Assembly: GCA_028023455.1 (NCBI GenBank)
Contig: JAQFVV010012446.1
Coordinates: 3,224,001 to 3,288,000 of the forward strand
Origin: Epiperipatus broadwayi
Lineage: Eukaryota > Onychophora > Udeonychophora > Euonychophora > Peripatidae
DNA length: 64,000 nucleotides
Reading direction: 5' to 3'
Both the position numbers and the translations under genes were made by a program. This document shows positions 13,301 through 23,663 of this stretch, one piece after another. A model generated the notes under the pieces. The model saw only the letters and a list, made by a program, of their open reading frames with translations, was not told the DNA's origin and ran no database searches. How positions within the stretch are numbered: position 1 is the first letter of the stretch; each line of letters starts with the position of its first letter.

Positions 13301-13877
13301 CTATAGAGGTAGTAGTAAGTTAATAAGGAGGTGATAGTATTCTTATGCCATTGAGACAATATGTTGGGAAGATATTGACTCAATGTAAATCTACTTATTA
13401 CTTTGTAACTTTACTTCACAGTCTCATGATTTTAATAAATACTTATTTAATTAGTACATACTATAGAATTATATTGATTTTGATAATTAACAATAAATTT
13501 AATTAGAATATGATAATATAAAAGTATATTAAAGATAGATATGCAAATTTTAATTAAGCATAATAATTTAATTGAGCTAGTCGTATTTCAAACTATATTA
13601 TACATCGAGAAGTAAGGGTACAATATATATCATTGTATAATTATTTTCATTTTAAAAAACATTGCCATCACAATGTCTTTTCTTTGTTATGGACAAGATG
13701 ATTGTTTTTTCTTAGTTCAAATTCTTAATTAGTAACAACAGTAATAATTATAGGGAATTATTTTAAGAAAGATATTTGAAAAGTTATGATTGTTTGTTAG
13801 AAGAGGTTTAAGGTAAGAAGTATTTTGTTATATGTATTATGGAATATTTGTATTTATTGTTTTTTTATGTATTTTTT
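10341..13877. other. AT-rich desert
   Basis: About 3.5 kb without a recognisable gene. It contains many short poly-A/T and trinucleotide runs (for example TATTAT near 13090). A segment ending TTTTGCACCACA near 12765 resembles an LTR 3' end, but no partner was found. Confidence 0.45.
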
Positions 13878-14060
13878 AATTATTCCTTGATAAAGACTAT
13901 AAAATAATATAATCGAAAAATTGGAGTATATTACTGTACATTATAATAGTCCATATTATAATAAATCAAGATTTGTAAAGAAGTTTGTGTGTGGATTGTT
14001 TATATTTTGAAATTAATGGGCTACTTTTAAAATAGAAGACTGTGTTGTTATTTTTTAATT
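13878..14060 (+). repeat. Second copy of the 4.2-kb foldback arm
   Basis: TTGATAAAGACTATAAAAT through ATAGAAGACTGTGTTG matches the right arm at 4360-4485 and, beyond that, the complement of 4190-4240. It is a dispersed copy of the same repeat. Confidence 0.6.
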
Positions 14061-15180
14061 TATCAATAATACTCTAGTTTTTTTATTTTTATTTGTGTTT
14101 GGAGAAAGGGGGAAGATGACTCTAGAAGATATTCCTATGGCAAGTTGTTTTTTTTTTTTTTTGATATCCCATTTCTCATTGGTCACAGTATCCTTTCTAT
14201 CATTTAGAATAAATTGTGTATCTTTATTACATAGATACTATATTTATTTTTCAGATGAGAGATATCAAACACCTGAATGTGCTCAAAATCTTCCATCATA
14301 ACACTTTCATGTGGATGGAGACTGTTCACAAAATGCATGCATTATAAGTGGGAGTTGCTCAAGTCCCTCCTGATAAATGGTTTTGAAATGATGGAGTTGA
14401 GAAGTATTTTAATAAAAACTAAATAAATTGAAAACTGTTCAAATGTTTATAAATAAAGATCTTTTTAATATTTTAAAAATGATATTATCTTATCTTGTAT
14501 CATATTAAAATCTCTCAAGCAATTAAACAAAATTTTACATGAATTATTTTATAAAAGCTTATCAAAATTAAAATGTATATTCTCCAAGATGAAATGAATT
14601 ACATATTCTAAACAACTGATTTGCCTGTAAGAATTAGTCCATGAATGGCAATAACAATTTTAATAGTAAAATTTTAATTTCTCTGTACATCAATTTTAAA
14701 GTATCAAAAATTACATTTGATAGAATGTCTGCTAGTTATCTAAAATTTAGTCAGTAAATGGATAACTATTATCAACTAGAATAAAAGTCCTATATTAAAT
14801 CTAAATTAGTCTGATGAGCGGATTGTAAAAATAAAAATACGATGACAATATGTGAATGCTTTCATGATTGTGAAAAAATATTATACTTCTATGGTCGCAC
14901 AGCCCAAGATTTGTTTACTTATATCGAAATTAAATATATTACTAAATTCCAATGCTAACATTTCTACCTCTCATATGTATGGCTAGATTTTTAAATATTA
15001 AAAAACATGTCTAATAATTTATTAAAGCATTTTTTATCTGTAGAATCTTTTTACATTTTTCAGTTGATTATAATTAAAGCATATCAGATTGTGGAATGTC
15101 AGATAACCATTAACGAATACGATTACCATTTGATCATAGTTCCTATGTGTTTAGATATTTCTCATAATAATATGGAAAAA
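14061..15180. other. AT-rich DNA with short open frames
   Basis: A possible acceptor (TATTTTTCAG at about 14256) precedes a slightly G+C-richer patch to 14400. All its frames are interrupted and none is recognised. The 92-codon frame at 15007-15285 has no family resemblance, and its 3' end lies inside the tandem duplication below. Confidence 0.35.
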
Positions 15181-15732
15181 TATTTGGAACCAAATATCCT
15201 TTTGTTAGCTTACTTTTGTAAATTAAATATAGCATTAAAAATGGTAGACAGAAATAAACAAATATATCCTAGCAACAAAAACTAACTTACCTCAAATTAT
15301 ATCTTTTATTAAAACGAACAACTCTGTACTTTCGAGATGTCTTTTTCATCAGAGACAATGACTTTGTAAACAAATAACTTAATATATTAAATGACTGCAA
15401 GGATCATTTTAAGCTCATGATAAGATGCGTATATTTCTAAAAAAAAACGTAGGGGATATTTGGAACCAAATATCCTTTTGTTAGCTTACTTTTGTAAATT
15501 AAATATAGCATTAAAAATGGTAGACAGAAATAAACAAATATATCCTAGCAACAAAAACTAACTTACCTCAAATTATATCTTTTATTAAAACGAACAACTC
15601 TGTACTTTCGAGATGTCTTTTTCATCAGAGACAATGACTTTGTAAACAAATAACTTAATATATTAAATGACTGCAAGGATCATTTTAAGCTCATGATAAG
15701 ATGTGTATATTTCTAAAAAAAAACGTAGGGGA
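15181..15732. repeat. Tandem duplication, 2 x 276 bp, near-identical
   Basis: Unit 1 is 15181-15456 and unit 2 is 15457-15732. They differ by a single substitution that I can see (GATGCGTAT versus GATGTGTAT). The junction sits on a near-perfect palindrome, GGATATTTGG-AA-CCAAATATCC in two arms of 10. Each unit contains, on the minus strand, CTGATGAAAAAGACATCT followed by CGAAAGTAC. That is a degraded hammerhead-like core of the PLE-terminus type. Confidence 0.9.
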
Positions 15733-16399
15733 AAAAAATACGTTTTCACGTTAAACTCTATATGCAAAATTATTTTTAAAATTGCAATTGATGTTCATAT
15801 TAAAAATGTTTTTATATAATTTTACCTTCAAATTGTTTTTTTTTATTATTATCAACACCCGATTTAAATAAACATAATGTTATGGCTGTAAGATAAACAA
15901 TAGCAGATCTTTAACTATACTTTATAAAAATGGCGCTTTTCCTCTCCACTAATACGAGAAATTTAAAATAACCAATTAGATGAGATTTAAACGCGAAGTT
16001 TGCAAAATGGCTGTATTACGTGCGAAATTAAAATCTTTTTGTCAAATTTTTGTTTGTAAATTTGATTTAGAAATTATTATTTTATTTAGCATAATCAGAA
16101 ATATTTTCACGTACCATTATATTCAAGCATTTATTAAATTTTTCTTGAAGAAATTAAATAAAACGTACCTTAGTCTTATATGGTTTTAATTGTTACATCT
16201 TTGAATCTATCTGTTTATAATAGTAACAACATCCAGTCATAAATGATTATGGTTAATTCCAGCTCAGAAAAAAGGAGGGAAGAAAAACTATTCTAGAAAT
16301 AAGTTAAGTGATGACTATAAAAACCAATCTGTGAAACACAAATGAGCCTACATAATACTTGCTAGTCCATTTTCTGTTTAGCTGACATTTTACGATTTG
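15733..16399. other. Possible promoter region, no gene confirmed
   Basis: Two ATGGC motifs in an AAATGGC context (near 15930 and 16005) and an inverted CCAAT box near 15972 cluster here. They resemble the YY1-like start region of housekeeping genes. A 69-codon plus frame begins at 15980 but is not recognised. This could be the unseen 5' end of the CEP78 gene on the minus strand. That is speculation. Confidence 0.2.
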
Positions 16400-16620
16400 T
16401 CTTTTTTTTTTTTTTGGTTTCCTGAACTGAAACCTTTTCTTTCCGAAATACTTCAATATCTTGTTTAATTGTAGCCCTCCATTATATTATATTCTCTGTC
16501 ATATTTTCCCAATGAAAACAATTGACATTGCAGTTCATTAAAATGTCTTTAAGATAATCCTTATAACGCAGATTTGGTCTACTTCCATGAAACTTATATG
16601 CTCAAGTTAACTATAAAACA
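16400..16620 (-). pseudogene. Non-LTR retrotransposon, C-terminal tail
   Basis: On the minus strand the frame reads FHGSRPNLRYKDYLKDILMN, then NCFHWENMTENII, a stop, and WRATIKQDIEVFRKEKVSVQ. This is the typical tail after the reverse transcriptase of Jockey/CR1-like non-LTR elements, consensus GRPxLRxKDxxKRDLK...WExxAxDRxxWR. Upstream residues are frameshifted (RMFYSQLEHISF in another frame). It is a short dead fragment with no RT domain left. Confidence 0.65.
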
Positions 16621-18501
16621 TCCTTTTAAGGAGTCTTTCATTATTTATTCATTTTAAATGTCTAATTTAATGAAGGTGTGATTTTACAATACTGGATTCA
16701 AATAATGTCACATCCAGCTGTTTGAAGAACATCTGTTTATAGTGTATGAATGATGTGCAGAGGAAACTGATCTAGAGGCTTAGGTTGTACGGATATTTTT
16801 TGAGGGGGGGTGGCATTAATAGCACCTGTTTATCAGCATATTATTACTATGTGGTAACTTCACCATTATATATGTGTTAATAATAATAAGTGAATGGATT
16901 GTTAGGGAGTTCATAAGAAAGTTTAATCATCCCAATTCATGCTACTGGACTGAGATCCATAAACATAGATTTCCATCGTCTGCACAATCATGCAGGGTGA
17001 TATATGGGGTGCAAAAAAAAAGAAGAAAAAGATTTGTGGGGTGGGGGGTTTAATAGCTATAACAGGAAGCTGTTTTAGAGTAAGATATTTTTATTCTATA
17101 ATATTTTGTTATCATGATAAAATTCTTAAGTACAAATGGAATATTTTTTAATCATGTTTGAATATATAGTCAATCGATATTACATCAAATTTTGGGAAAT
17201 TATAAAGGAATATTTTCAAATTTCTTACAGCTTTTTTAGTTGTAGAATGCTGGAGGGAGTGCTGATGGGTTAGCTGCTTAGGATGCCAAAACTTAGACCA
17301 GCTTTAAATGAAGCCTTCAGTTCTGGATCTTTAACTTCAAGGCCGATCCCGTAGATTAGGCAATGAAGCAATTGCCTTAAGTGCCATACTGAAATAGGTG
17401 TCAAAATGAGATTATATTTGAATATATGTTTTTACTTAACAAATATTTTAATACATACTCTGTATTTCCTAAATTATGTAATTAGTAAATAAAGTTACTT
17501 GTGTGTATGCATAAGTGATCAGTATATAAGACATTAATAGTCACCAGAAATAATGAAAATACTATAAGTGATGTAAATTACAAAATTAATCTATATATGC
17601 TAATTTGCATGAAGATAAACTATTTTATGCAAATTAAAAAACATAATGGATTATCTAAAATGTCAACAGAACATTAAAAACACAGAGAGCAGTTGTGTGC
17701 TTCGTGAAGTGCATGCAATAAGATGCTTGCGAAACCAACAATCTGTGGGCAGTGAAATATACTGAAGAAATCATTGTACTGAAAATTAATGAAGAAGTAT
17801 TAACAGACTAAAATAAAGTACTGTATAAGAAGTGCAGTATTATAGTTCAACACTGTAAAAGAACTGTGCATGTATTATTAAGACGGAGTTTAATTTATGG
17901 AATTTAATCAACAATCTGCTTGTTGAGAATACTATCAAGCTACTAATATTATATTCTGAATCAAGCTTACAACTTTCTTTGTATTATTTCCAAAATAATT
18001 TAATGAATGTACAGCTACCTTAGGTCATTTCTGGCCTCTTACACATCACATACTTGTTTCTATCACATCCGTTGTTTTTATTTGTCGGAAAGTTTGTGAT
18101 GATGATATTTTATTTGTAATTTTACGTTGGACTATTTTTGTGTTGTCTCACCTCAAAGAGCAAAGTGTTAGACAAATCAGAATTAGTTATTCCAGCTTAG
18201 AAATTTTGATTCCATATGAGAGTTTATAGATCTAATGTATGTTATAAATCTCTCTCAATAATGAATTTAAATAAATTGTAAGTATTAGCAAACAAATTTA
18301 AAAATACTCATATAAAATATATTTTCAAGTAATATTCATAGGATACAAAAACCTATGGCACATAATAAAGATTAAATATGATCTGCAAAAGGTTCCTAGA
18401 TTTACTCTTTGGGCTAGATGATACATGGATTGGATATTCTTCATCTTCTATAGTGGTCAGTTTTAAGAATCAAACTCTTATAAAAAAACGTTTTCTTATT
18501 T
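16621..18501. other. AT-rich DNA, no gene seen
   Basis: G-rich runs occur near 16803 and 17040. A short segment near 17340-17385, around a GGCAATGAAGCAATTGCC palindrome, looks like the end of an old DNA transposon, but no partner end was found. Confidence 0.35.
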
Positions 18502-18506
18502 ATTAG

Positions 18507-19106
18507 TGTTATATCTCACGTTGCCTTCAAACAATAGACTACTGCAGATTCCATCTTATCTTGATAGGATTGAATATTCATTATCGCGGACAAATGGATA
18601 ACAAGTCCAATGGGAATAATGGGCTAATAAGCAATGATGCTCATTGAATCTGATTGCTCTCATGATGGATGGAGATATGTGCATAAATAATCAATCCTTA
18701 TGGAGGTAAGGTCAAGCAACAACTCTCAAGGCTAATTGGCAGTACACACGTCCATTATATGGCTGAATGGTGAAGCAAGTTCACATTAGATGTGGATGCT
18801 TATATACATAAGTCAGACATTAGGAAAGTTGTCATAGTACCACTGGAAGTATCATTATAACTACAAAGGAAGCAAACTATAACAGAACATCCGAAAGTAT
18901 CAACCATAACTACTCAGCTGTCACAGTATACCTGGAAGTGATAGGTAAGCTTAGAAGGGTACCTGAAATCCCTTGCAAAAATAGTTACATGGCAGCTAAA
19001 TGCTATACCAAACCAACAGTATCAACCAAAGGCATAATGTATATTTGATGTAATAAATATTTCATGAGTTTGTGTTTATATATAAAACATGGCAGTACAC
19101 ACAACA
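18507..19106 (+). mobile_element. Solo LTR (600 bp), family shared with 23664-24271
   Basis: It begins TGTTATATCTCACGTTGCC and ends ACACAACA. TTAG flanks both sides (18503-18506 and 19107-19110), or ATTAG if the last A is counted as flank. Its start matches that of the 608-bp solo LTR at 23664 (TGTCATATCTGACCTTGCC) and its length agrees within 8 bp. The interior has diverged strongly, so this is the older copy. Confidence 0.65.
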
Positions 19107-19354
19107 TTAGCCTAAGTAATCAATATATTTTTTTATTTCGGGAATAACTATTGTATTTTTCAATTTACTTACCATTTATAATTTTTCTCTGTAGAGAAGG
19201 GATTATTTTTTTCTTAATTAATCTACTCATTACAATATTTATCAACAAGGCAAAACTCTCCATACAGTAGTGCCACCCTGTGCCAACCCGAGTTATCAAT
19301 GGATGCCAAAAGGCTTGTGCATAAAATCCCTATCTAATGCCTCCTCATCCAATA

Positions 19355-19396
19355 TCCCCAGACTAATTTCTGGCTTATGGCCTTCGTCAGTGAGGA
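19355..19396 (-). ncRNA. Hammerhead ribozyme, minimal type I
   Basis: Read on the minus strand, the 6-bp stem I (UCCUCA/UGGGGA) closes on the core CUGACGA at 19390-19384. Stem II follows as GGC-CAUAA-GCC, then GAAA at 19370-19367, a tiny stem III (UUAG), and the cleavage triplet GUC at 19363-19361. All core bases of the hammerhead are present. Such minimal-helix-III hammerheads are established in Penelope-like elements, where they process tandem transcripts. Confidence 0.75.
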
Positions 19397-19505
19397 GCTT
19401 TGGATCTGAGAGCACTGCACTGATCCTAAGATCTAGGTGCAGCTTTGGATTTGAGAGCACTGCACCTAGATCTTAGGATCGGTCCAGTGCTCTCAGATCC
19501 AAAGC

Positions 19506-19547
19506 TGCTCACTGACGAAGGCCACAAGCCAGAAACTAGTCTGGGGA
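19506..19547 (+). ncRNA. Hammerhead ribozyme, minimal type I (opposed partner)
   Basis: Core CUGACGA at 19512-19518, stem II GGC-CACAA-GCC, GAAA at 19532-19535, stem III CUAG, and cleavage triplet GUC ending at 19541. Stem I is CUCA/UGGG, shortened by one change relative to the minus-strand partner at 19355-19396. The two ribozymes face opposite ways across the palindrome. Confidence 0.7.
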
Positions 19548-20194
19548 TATTGGATGAGTAGGCATTAGATAGGGGTTTTATGCACAAGCCTTCTGGCATC
19601 CATTGATTACTCTGGTTGGAATAGGGTGGCACTACTGTATAGAGAGTTTTGCCTTGTTTATAAACAATTATGTGCTAGTATAAGAGATGGTGATCATGTG
19701 ATACAATATTTATTCAAGTCTTCTTTGGCCAGAATTGGTGTTAAAGCACTAAAACATCACATCATAAACATTTCTTGCTTGCACAAACTGTTAAAACAAT
19801 AGCATCCTAGTCATAGAATGATGGTGATTAAGGTTTTTTTTAAAAAAAGACACCAAAATGTATAGATACTGAACTGGATTCAAACTATATGACCATACAA
19901 GTGAATGAGATTGGATTGAAAACATTAGTGTTTTCATTTTGGGCTATCTTTATAGTTAGCTAAAAAATGTTAATGTCTGAAAGGTTGTTTTTTTTTTAAA
20001 ATATAGAATCGGCTGAATGCATTTTCAATGAAGTTCGCCAGAATAATAGCTCTCAATTGATTCTTATCATGTAATAAACAAGAAAACTGATATTGTTTTG
20101 CTGACATTAAAATGTTTTTGCAAATTTTGAATTACAAACATAAATGACAGGAAAATCAATATTAACTAAAAAAATAAAAGGTAGCAGCTAGCAG

Positions 20195-20350
20195 ATCGCA
20201 CTAGATTTCACTGATGAAAACCACAAGTTAAAAACAAGTTTGGAAATATTGGACAAGTAAGTACTAGATATGAATTTTGTTGCATAAACCTTCTAGCATC
20301 CTTAGATTACTATGGCATATACTCGGTGAGACTACTGTATGGAGAAAACA
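20195..20350 (+). repeat. Decayed PLE family B half-unit
   Basis: It matches the right arm of 19451-19650, including the CTACTGTATGGAGA end. The ribozyme core is degraded (CTGATGA kept, GAAA changed to AAAA). Stem II nevertheless remains paired as AAC-CACAA-GUU. Confidence 0.6.
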
Positions 20351-20363
20351 GTTAGTGTGAAAG

Positions 20364-20761
20364 CAGGGTTTCCAACCTTTTTGCACTTAAGATCACATTC
20401 TATAATACCGGCCAGGTGGCGGGCACCATTTATTTTTTCAACCAGGTAGCAGGCACCATTTATTTTTTCAATGTAAATTTATAGTTGGATAATGTTAATA
20501 ATACACATAATGTACAAAAAAAATATTTATTTCAAATATAAAATTTTAACATATAGTTAACGTTTATATTTTTACGTCGTAAAAGTACAGTATGCCCTAC
20601 AATTTGATTACAATATAATACAATAATTTATAAAAAAAATTAAAAATTACATTTATTTGTATCAGATAAATAATTTTTTATCATGTTCGGATAGCGGCGG
20701 GTACACATAAAATGGTCTGCGGATGCCATGGTGCCCGCAGGCATAGGGTTGGGAACCCCTG
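20364..20761. mobile_element. hAT-type MITE, ~400 bp
   Basis: The terminal inverted repeats are CAGGGTTTCCAACC at the left and the complement of CAGGGGTTCCCAACCC at the right, which is the classical hAT end. The flanks (TGTGAAAG and GTGTAAGG) are only roughly alike as an 8-bp target duplication. A 31-bp unit ending GGCACCATTTATTTTTTCAA is duplicated at 20410-20473. There is no open frame, so it is non-autonomous. Confidence 0.75.
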
Positions 20762-20769
20762 GTGTAAGG

Positions 20770-21239
20770 TAAGAAATGGTAATCGTGATATTTTAATGAT
20801 TTCTAAAGCTTATAATGAACAATGTGTATGCCTTTACTTTTTTTTTAACAATTTTATATTTATATGATACATTTTGCTTACATATATACATATTTATCAG
20901 AGATTTACTAATTTATTCCTTCTGTCAATATGTAGCAATATTACAAAAAATATGTTTCAAAAAAGCATATAATTTCTGAGACAATATTACACACTACCAT
21001 TCAACACTATAACTGTCACTGAAGCTAAGCGAGAGGTGTTTAGTATTTGTTAAAAATTCATATCTTGAAAGTTATCCTGTGATGGAATGTAAAGAAAGCT
21101 AACTAAACTCAATATACTGAATATATTGAATGTTATAAGAAGTTTTTCAATTCCCTCTTACTATTTTAGGTTAACAAATTACATAATAATAGCTACCAGA
21201 GAGTTCATTGTTCAATAATATCAAAAACAATTGTTGTAT
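20770..21239. other. No feature seen
   Basis: AT-rich sequence between the hAT MITE and the PLE palindrome. Confidence 0.4.
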
Positions 21240-21935
21240 TTTTATATTTGACTATTTCCATCATCTAATATAAGTATTGAATGTCTTTAGAAAAATTTAA
21301 TTTTTATTTAAATATCTCAAATACATTCAACTGTTATTTAATAGCACATCAAACAGGTTAGTATATGCACAATGTTTTGAGAGGTATTTATTCTATCATC
21401 TTCAGGTGTTGCTGGTCTGACCAGTGACAGTACTAGCACGGGATTTGAATCTGGATCCTTAGATTCTTGGGTATTGAATTTTTAAGGTAATGCTCTAATC
21501 AACTGAGCCATCCTGTCAAAGACACAGTCAATAGAAATTTCATATACTTATCTATGAGGTTCCTCTTGATTTCTCTACTTTCCTAGAACCAAAGTTTATT
21601 AGTGGTACATACATTATGTAGAGTTACACTAAATTGACTTATGGGATTGCTTGTTATTCTCATGTGAGCAGCTTGAAATTTTCTTATTTGCACCTTTTCT
21701 TCTCTATCCAATATTTTTGTATTTTCCCAATTGAACATATGTTCATTGGCACATACATGGTCTGCTACCTTAGACACATCTGTTTTCTCTCTTCTCGTCA
21801 TCAGTTTGTGTTTTTGCAAGCACTTTTCAATGGAATGATTAGTCTCACCAATATATGTTCTTCCACATTCACATGGTATTTCATAGATGCAGTTTTTTTT
21901 CAGTATTTCAAGTTTAGGCTTTTCAGATGTTAGAA
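21240..21935 (-). pseudogene. PLE 3' end with GIY-YIG endonuclease (left arm)
   Basis: On the minus strand, reading down from about 21906, the frame gives CECGRTYIGETNHSIEKCLQ and continues through KHKLMTRREKTDVSKVADHV and CANEHMFNWENTKILDREEK to RKFQAAHMRI. CxCGxxYIGxT is the GIY-YIG catalytic entry of Penelope-like elements, and the downstream NWENTKIL region is their usual C-terminal extension. The RT domain is missing. The segment is followed by a tRNA-like stretch and the family A terminal repeat, which runs to 21240. This arm keeps the YIG codons intact; the mirror arm has lost two bases there. Confidence 0.75.
21436..21513 (-). other. tRNA-like segment (A and B boxes) in PLE tail
   Basis: On the minus strand an A-box-like GGATGGCTCAGTTGATTAG is followed about 55 bases later by the B-box-like GATTCAAATCC. 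The spacing is right for a tRNA gene. The anticodon arm and acceptor do not fold cleanly, so it is a tRNA-derived relic or internal Pol III promoter, not a working tRNA gene. Confidence 0.5.
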
Positions 21936-21949
21936 ATGCTTAAAAGAAA

Positions 21950-22500
21950 AAACTGCATCTATGAAATACCATGTGAATGTGGAAGAACATATTGGTGAGA
22001 CTAATCATTCCATTGAAAAGTGCTTGCAAAAACACAAACTGATGACAAGAAGAGAGAAAACAGATATGTCTAAGGTAGCAGACCATGTATGTGCCAATGA
22101 ACATATGTTCAATTGGGAAAATACAAAAATATTAGATAGAGAAGAAAAGGTGCAAAGAAGAAAATTTAAAGAAGCTGCTCACATGACAAATTTGTCATTG
22201 GCAGGATGGTTCAGTTGGTTAGAGCGTTACTTAAAAAATTTAATACTCAAGAATCTAATAGTCCATGTTCAAATTCCATGATAATACTGTCATTGGTCTG
22301 GCCAGAAACACCTGAAGAAGATAGAGAATAATATCTCTCAAAAATGTTGTACATGTACTAACCTGTTTGATGTGTTATTACTAACAATTGAATGTATTTG
22401 GAATATTCAAATAAAGTTAAATTTTCTAAAGACATTCAATACTCATATTAGATGGTGGAAATAGACCAATATAAAAATACAACTAAAACACCATCATCAC
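21950..22500 (+). pseudogene. PLE 3' end with GIY-YIG endonuclease (right arm)
   Basis: This is the inverted copy of the left arm, starting only about 15 bp from it. The frame from 21961 reads through IGETNHSIEKCLQKHKLMTR and VADHVCANEHMFNWENTKIL. The codons just before IGET are broken: two bases are missing relative to the left arm, so the YIG motif is lost here. It ends with the family A terminal repeat, whose outer part (AATATAAAAATACAACTA) also appears at 7950 and 8320. The head-to-head arrangement would form a long hairpin. Confidence 0.75.
22204..22290 (+). other. tRNA-like segment, right-arm copy
   Basis: GGATGGTTCAGTTGGTTAG (A box) is followed by GTTCAAATTCC at 22267-22277 (B box). 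It is the mirror of 21436-21513, so the tRNA-like part was already in the PLE before the arms were joined. Confidence 0.5.
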
Positions 22501-22799
22501 AAACCTTCAGGGAAACAATTCAATTGCAGATTGGAATAAAGTCAGCAATGATTATTGTAGCCATTTTTTATCTACATGTAATCTGGAAATTCTAACAGAC
22601 TTGTAAAATTACTGCATGATGCCAGAAAAGAAATGCAGGGAGAGACCACGAAGAAATTAAAACTTTGTAAGATGTAGTCATTAGACCTGCTCTTCTTTAC
22701 AAAATCTTGATGATTACTGTTATTACTAAGATGGTTGCCAATCTTTGATATCAGATTTCCGAACCCCAAGATTGATAGGATGCCCTTGATTGTCTTATA

Positions 22800-23663
22800 C
22801 TAGGAAAAGGCTCCGGAGAATATACCATACTTCCAGAGTTTTTAAAAAAATTAGAAGCCAAAGTTAAGTTAGCAAAATTATTTAGCAACATTATTCATAC
22901 AGAAACAATTCCAAAAATTTGGTGGAAAAGCAAACTTATAACAATCCTAAAAACAAAGCAACTTAGGGCAAATCTAAAAAATTATTTCCCAATATTATCG
23001 TGTTTCATAGAAAGTTTTTGAAAGAATCATATTAATATAATTATGCTAATAGTTAAAAGACATCAACCTCAAGATCAGGATGGGCTTAGGCCAGCAGAAA
23101 GTTACTATGAATAATTAACATTTCATATTAAAAAAGATTTACAAAATAAATGAAACATTAGTACAACTTTTGAAAGCTTCTAAAATTCTTAGATGCAGGA
23201 AAATCATTAATTTACTTGACAAGCACTCTTCCAATAAGAAAATTCAAGCAACATTAAATAATAATCATAGTGGATACAAAATTTTATGGGAAGATCTTTC
23301 AAAGAATTAAGGTTTTTCTTCTTCTTTATTCAATATATTCAGCGGTGATTTGTCTGAAACAGAATGCAGAAACTTCATTTATACTGACAATATTGCTTTG
23401 ACTTTTCGATAGAAATCCTTTCCTGAATTAGAAAAATCTCTCAATAAGGATATGAAAAGATTGGAAACATTTTGCAAAGACTGATGTCTTATACATATTC
23501 CAATGAAGATAATATGCTCAATTTTTCATCTAAACGAGAGATCTTGTCGTAATCTGAATATAATCTTTTGCAGTAATAGAATAAAACGTAATCCTATCCT
23601 ATGTTCCTTAACAATAATTTTAGATCATAGTCTAACTTATTTTCATCATTTAGTTAAGGTTAG
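22800..23663 (+). pseudogene. Jockey-like non-LTR retrotransposon RT, part 1 of 3
   Basis: Frames joined by frameshifts give TILPEFLKKLEAKVKLAKLF, then NIIHTETIPKIWWKSKLITI, LKNYFPILSCFIESF (the NYRPISLL block), HQPQDQDGLRPAESYY (the QAGFRPGRS block), CRNFIYTDNIALTF (the YADD active-site block, here altered to YTDN) and SFPELEKSLNKDMKRLETFC. This is the reverse transcriptase of a Jockey/CR1-like element. Multiple stops and the changed catalytic motif show it is dead. At 23663 a solo LTR interrupts it and the frame resumes at 24272. Confidence 0.8.

Larger units (their letters stand above)
19262..19675. mobile_element. PLE terminal unit (family B), palindromic
   Basis: Two arms are inverted copies: 19255-19450 and 19451-19650. 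They run from AAAACTCTCCATACAGTA at the left to its complement at the right. Each arm contains one hammerhead ribozyme, on opposite strands. The same unit occurs, more decayed, at 20195-20350, 44948-45360 and 45600-45800, and as a short version at 59541-59645. I infer it is the pseudo-LTR of a Penelope-like element. Confidence 0.75.

Noticed and set aside
14095-14400. 68-codon frame and a possible acceptor-bounded exon
   Set aside because: The frame begins in poly-T low-complexity sequence, and the patch after the acceptor is interrupted in all frames.
19270-19632. Paired 68-codon frames on opposite strands
   Set aside because: They are produced by the palindromic PLE terminal unit; a frame on one arm appears on the other strand of the other arm. 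The same holds for 44975-45220 and 45604-45810.
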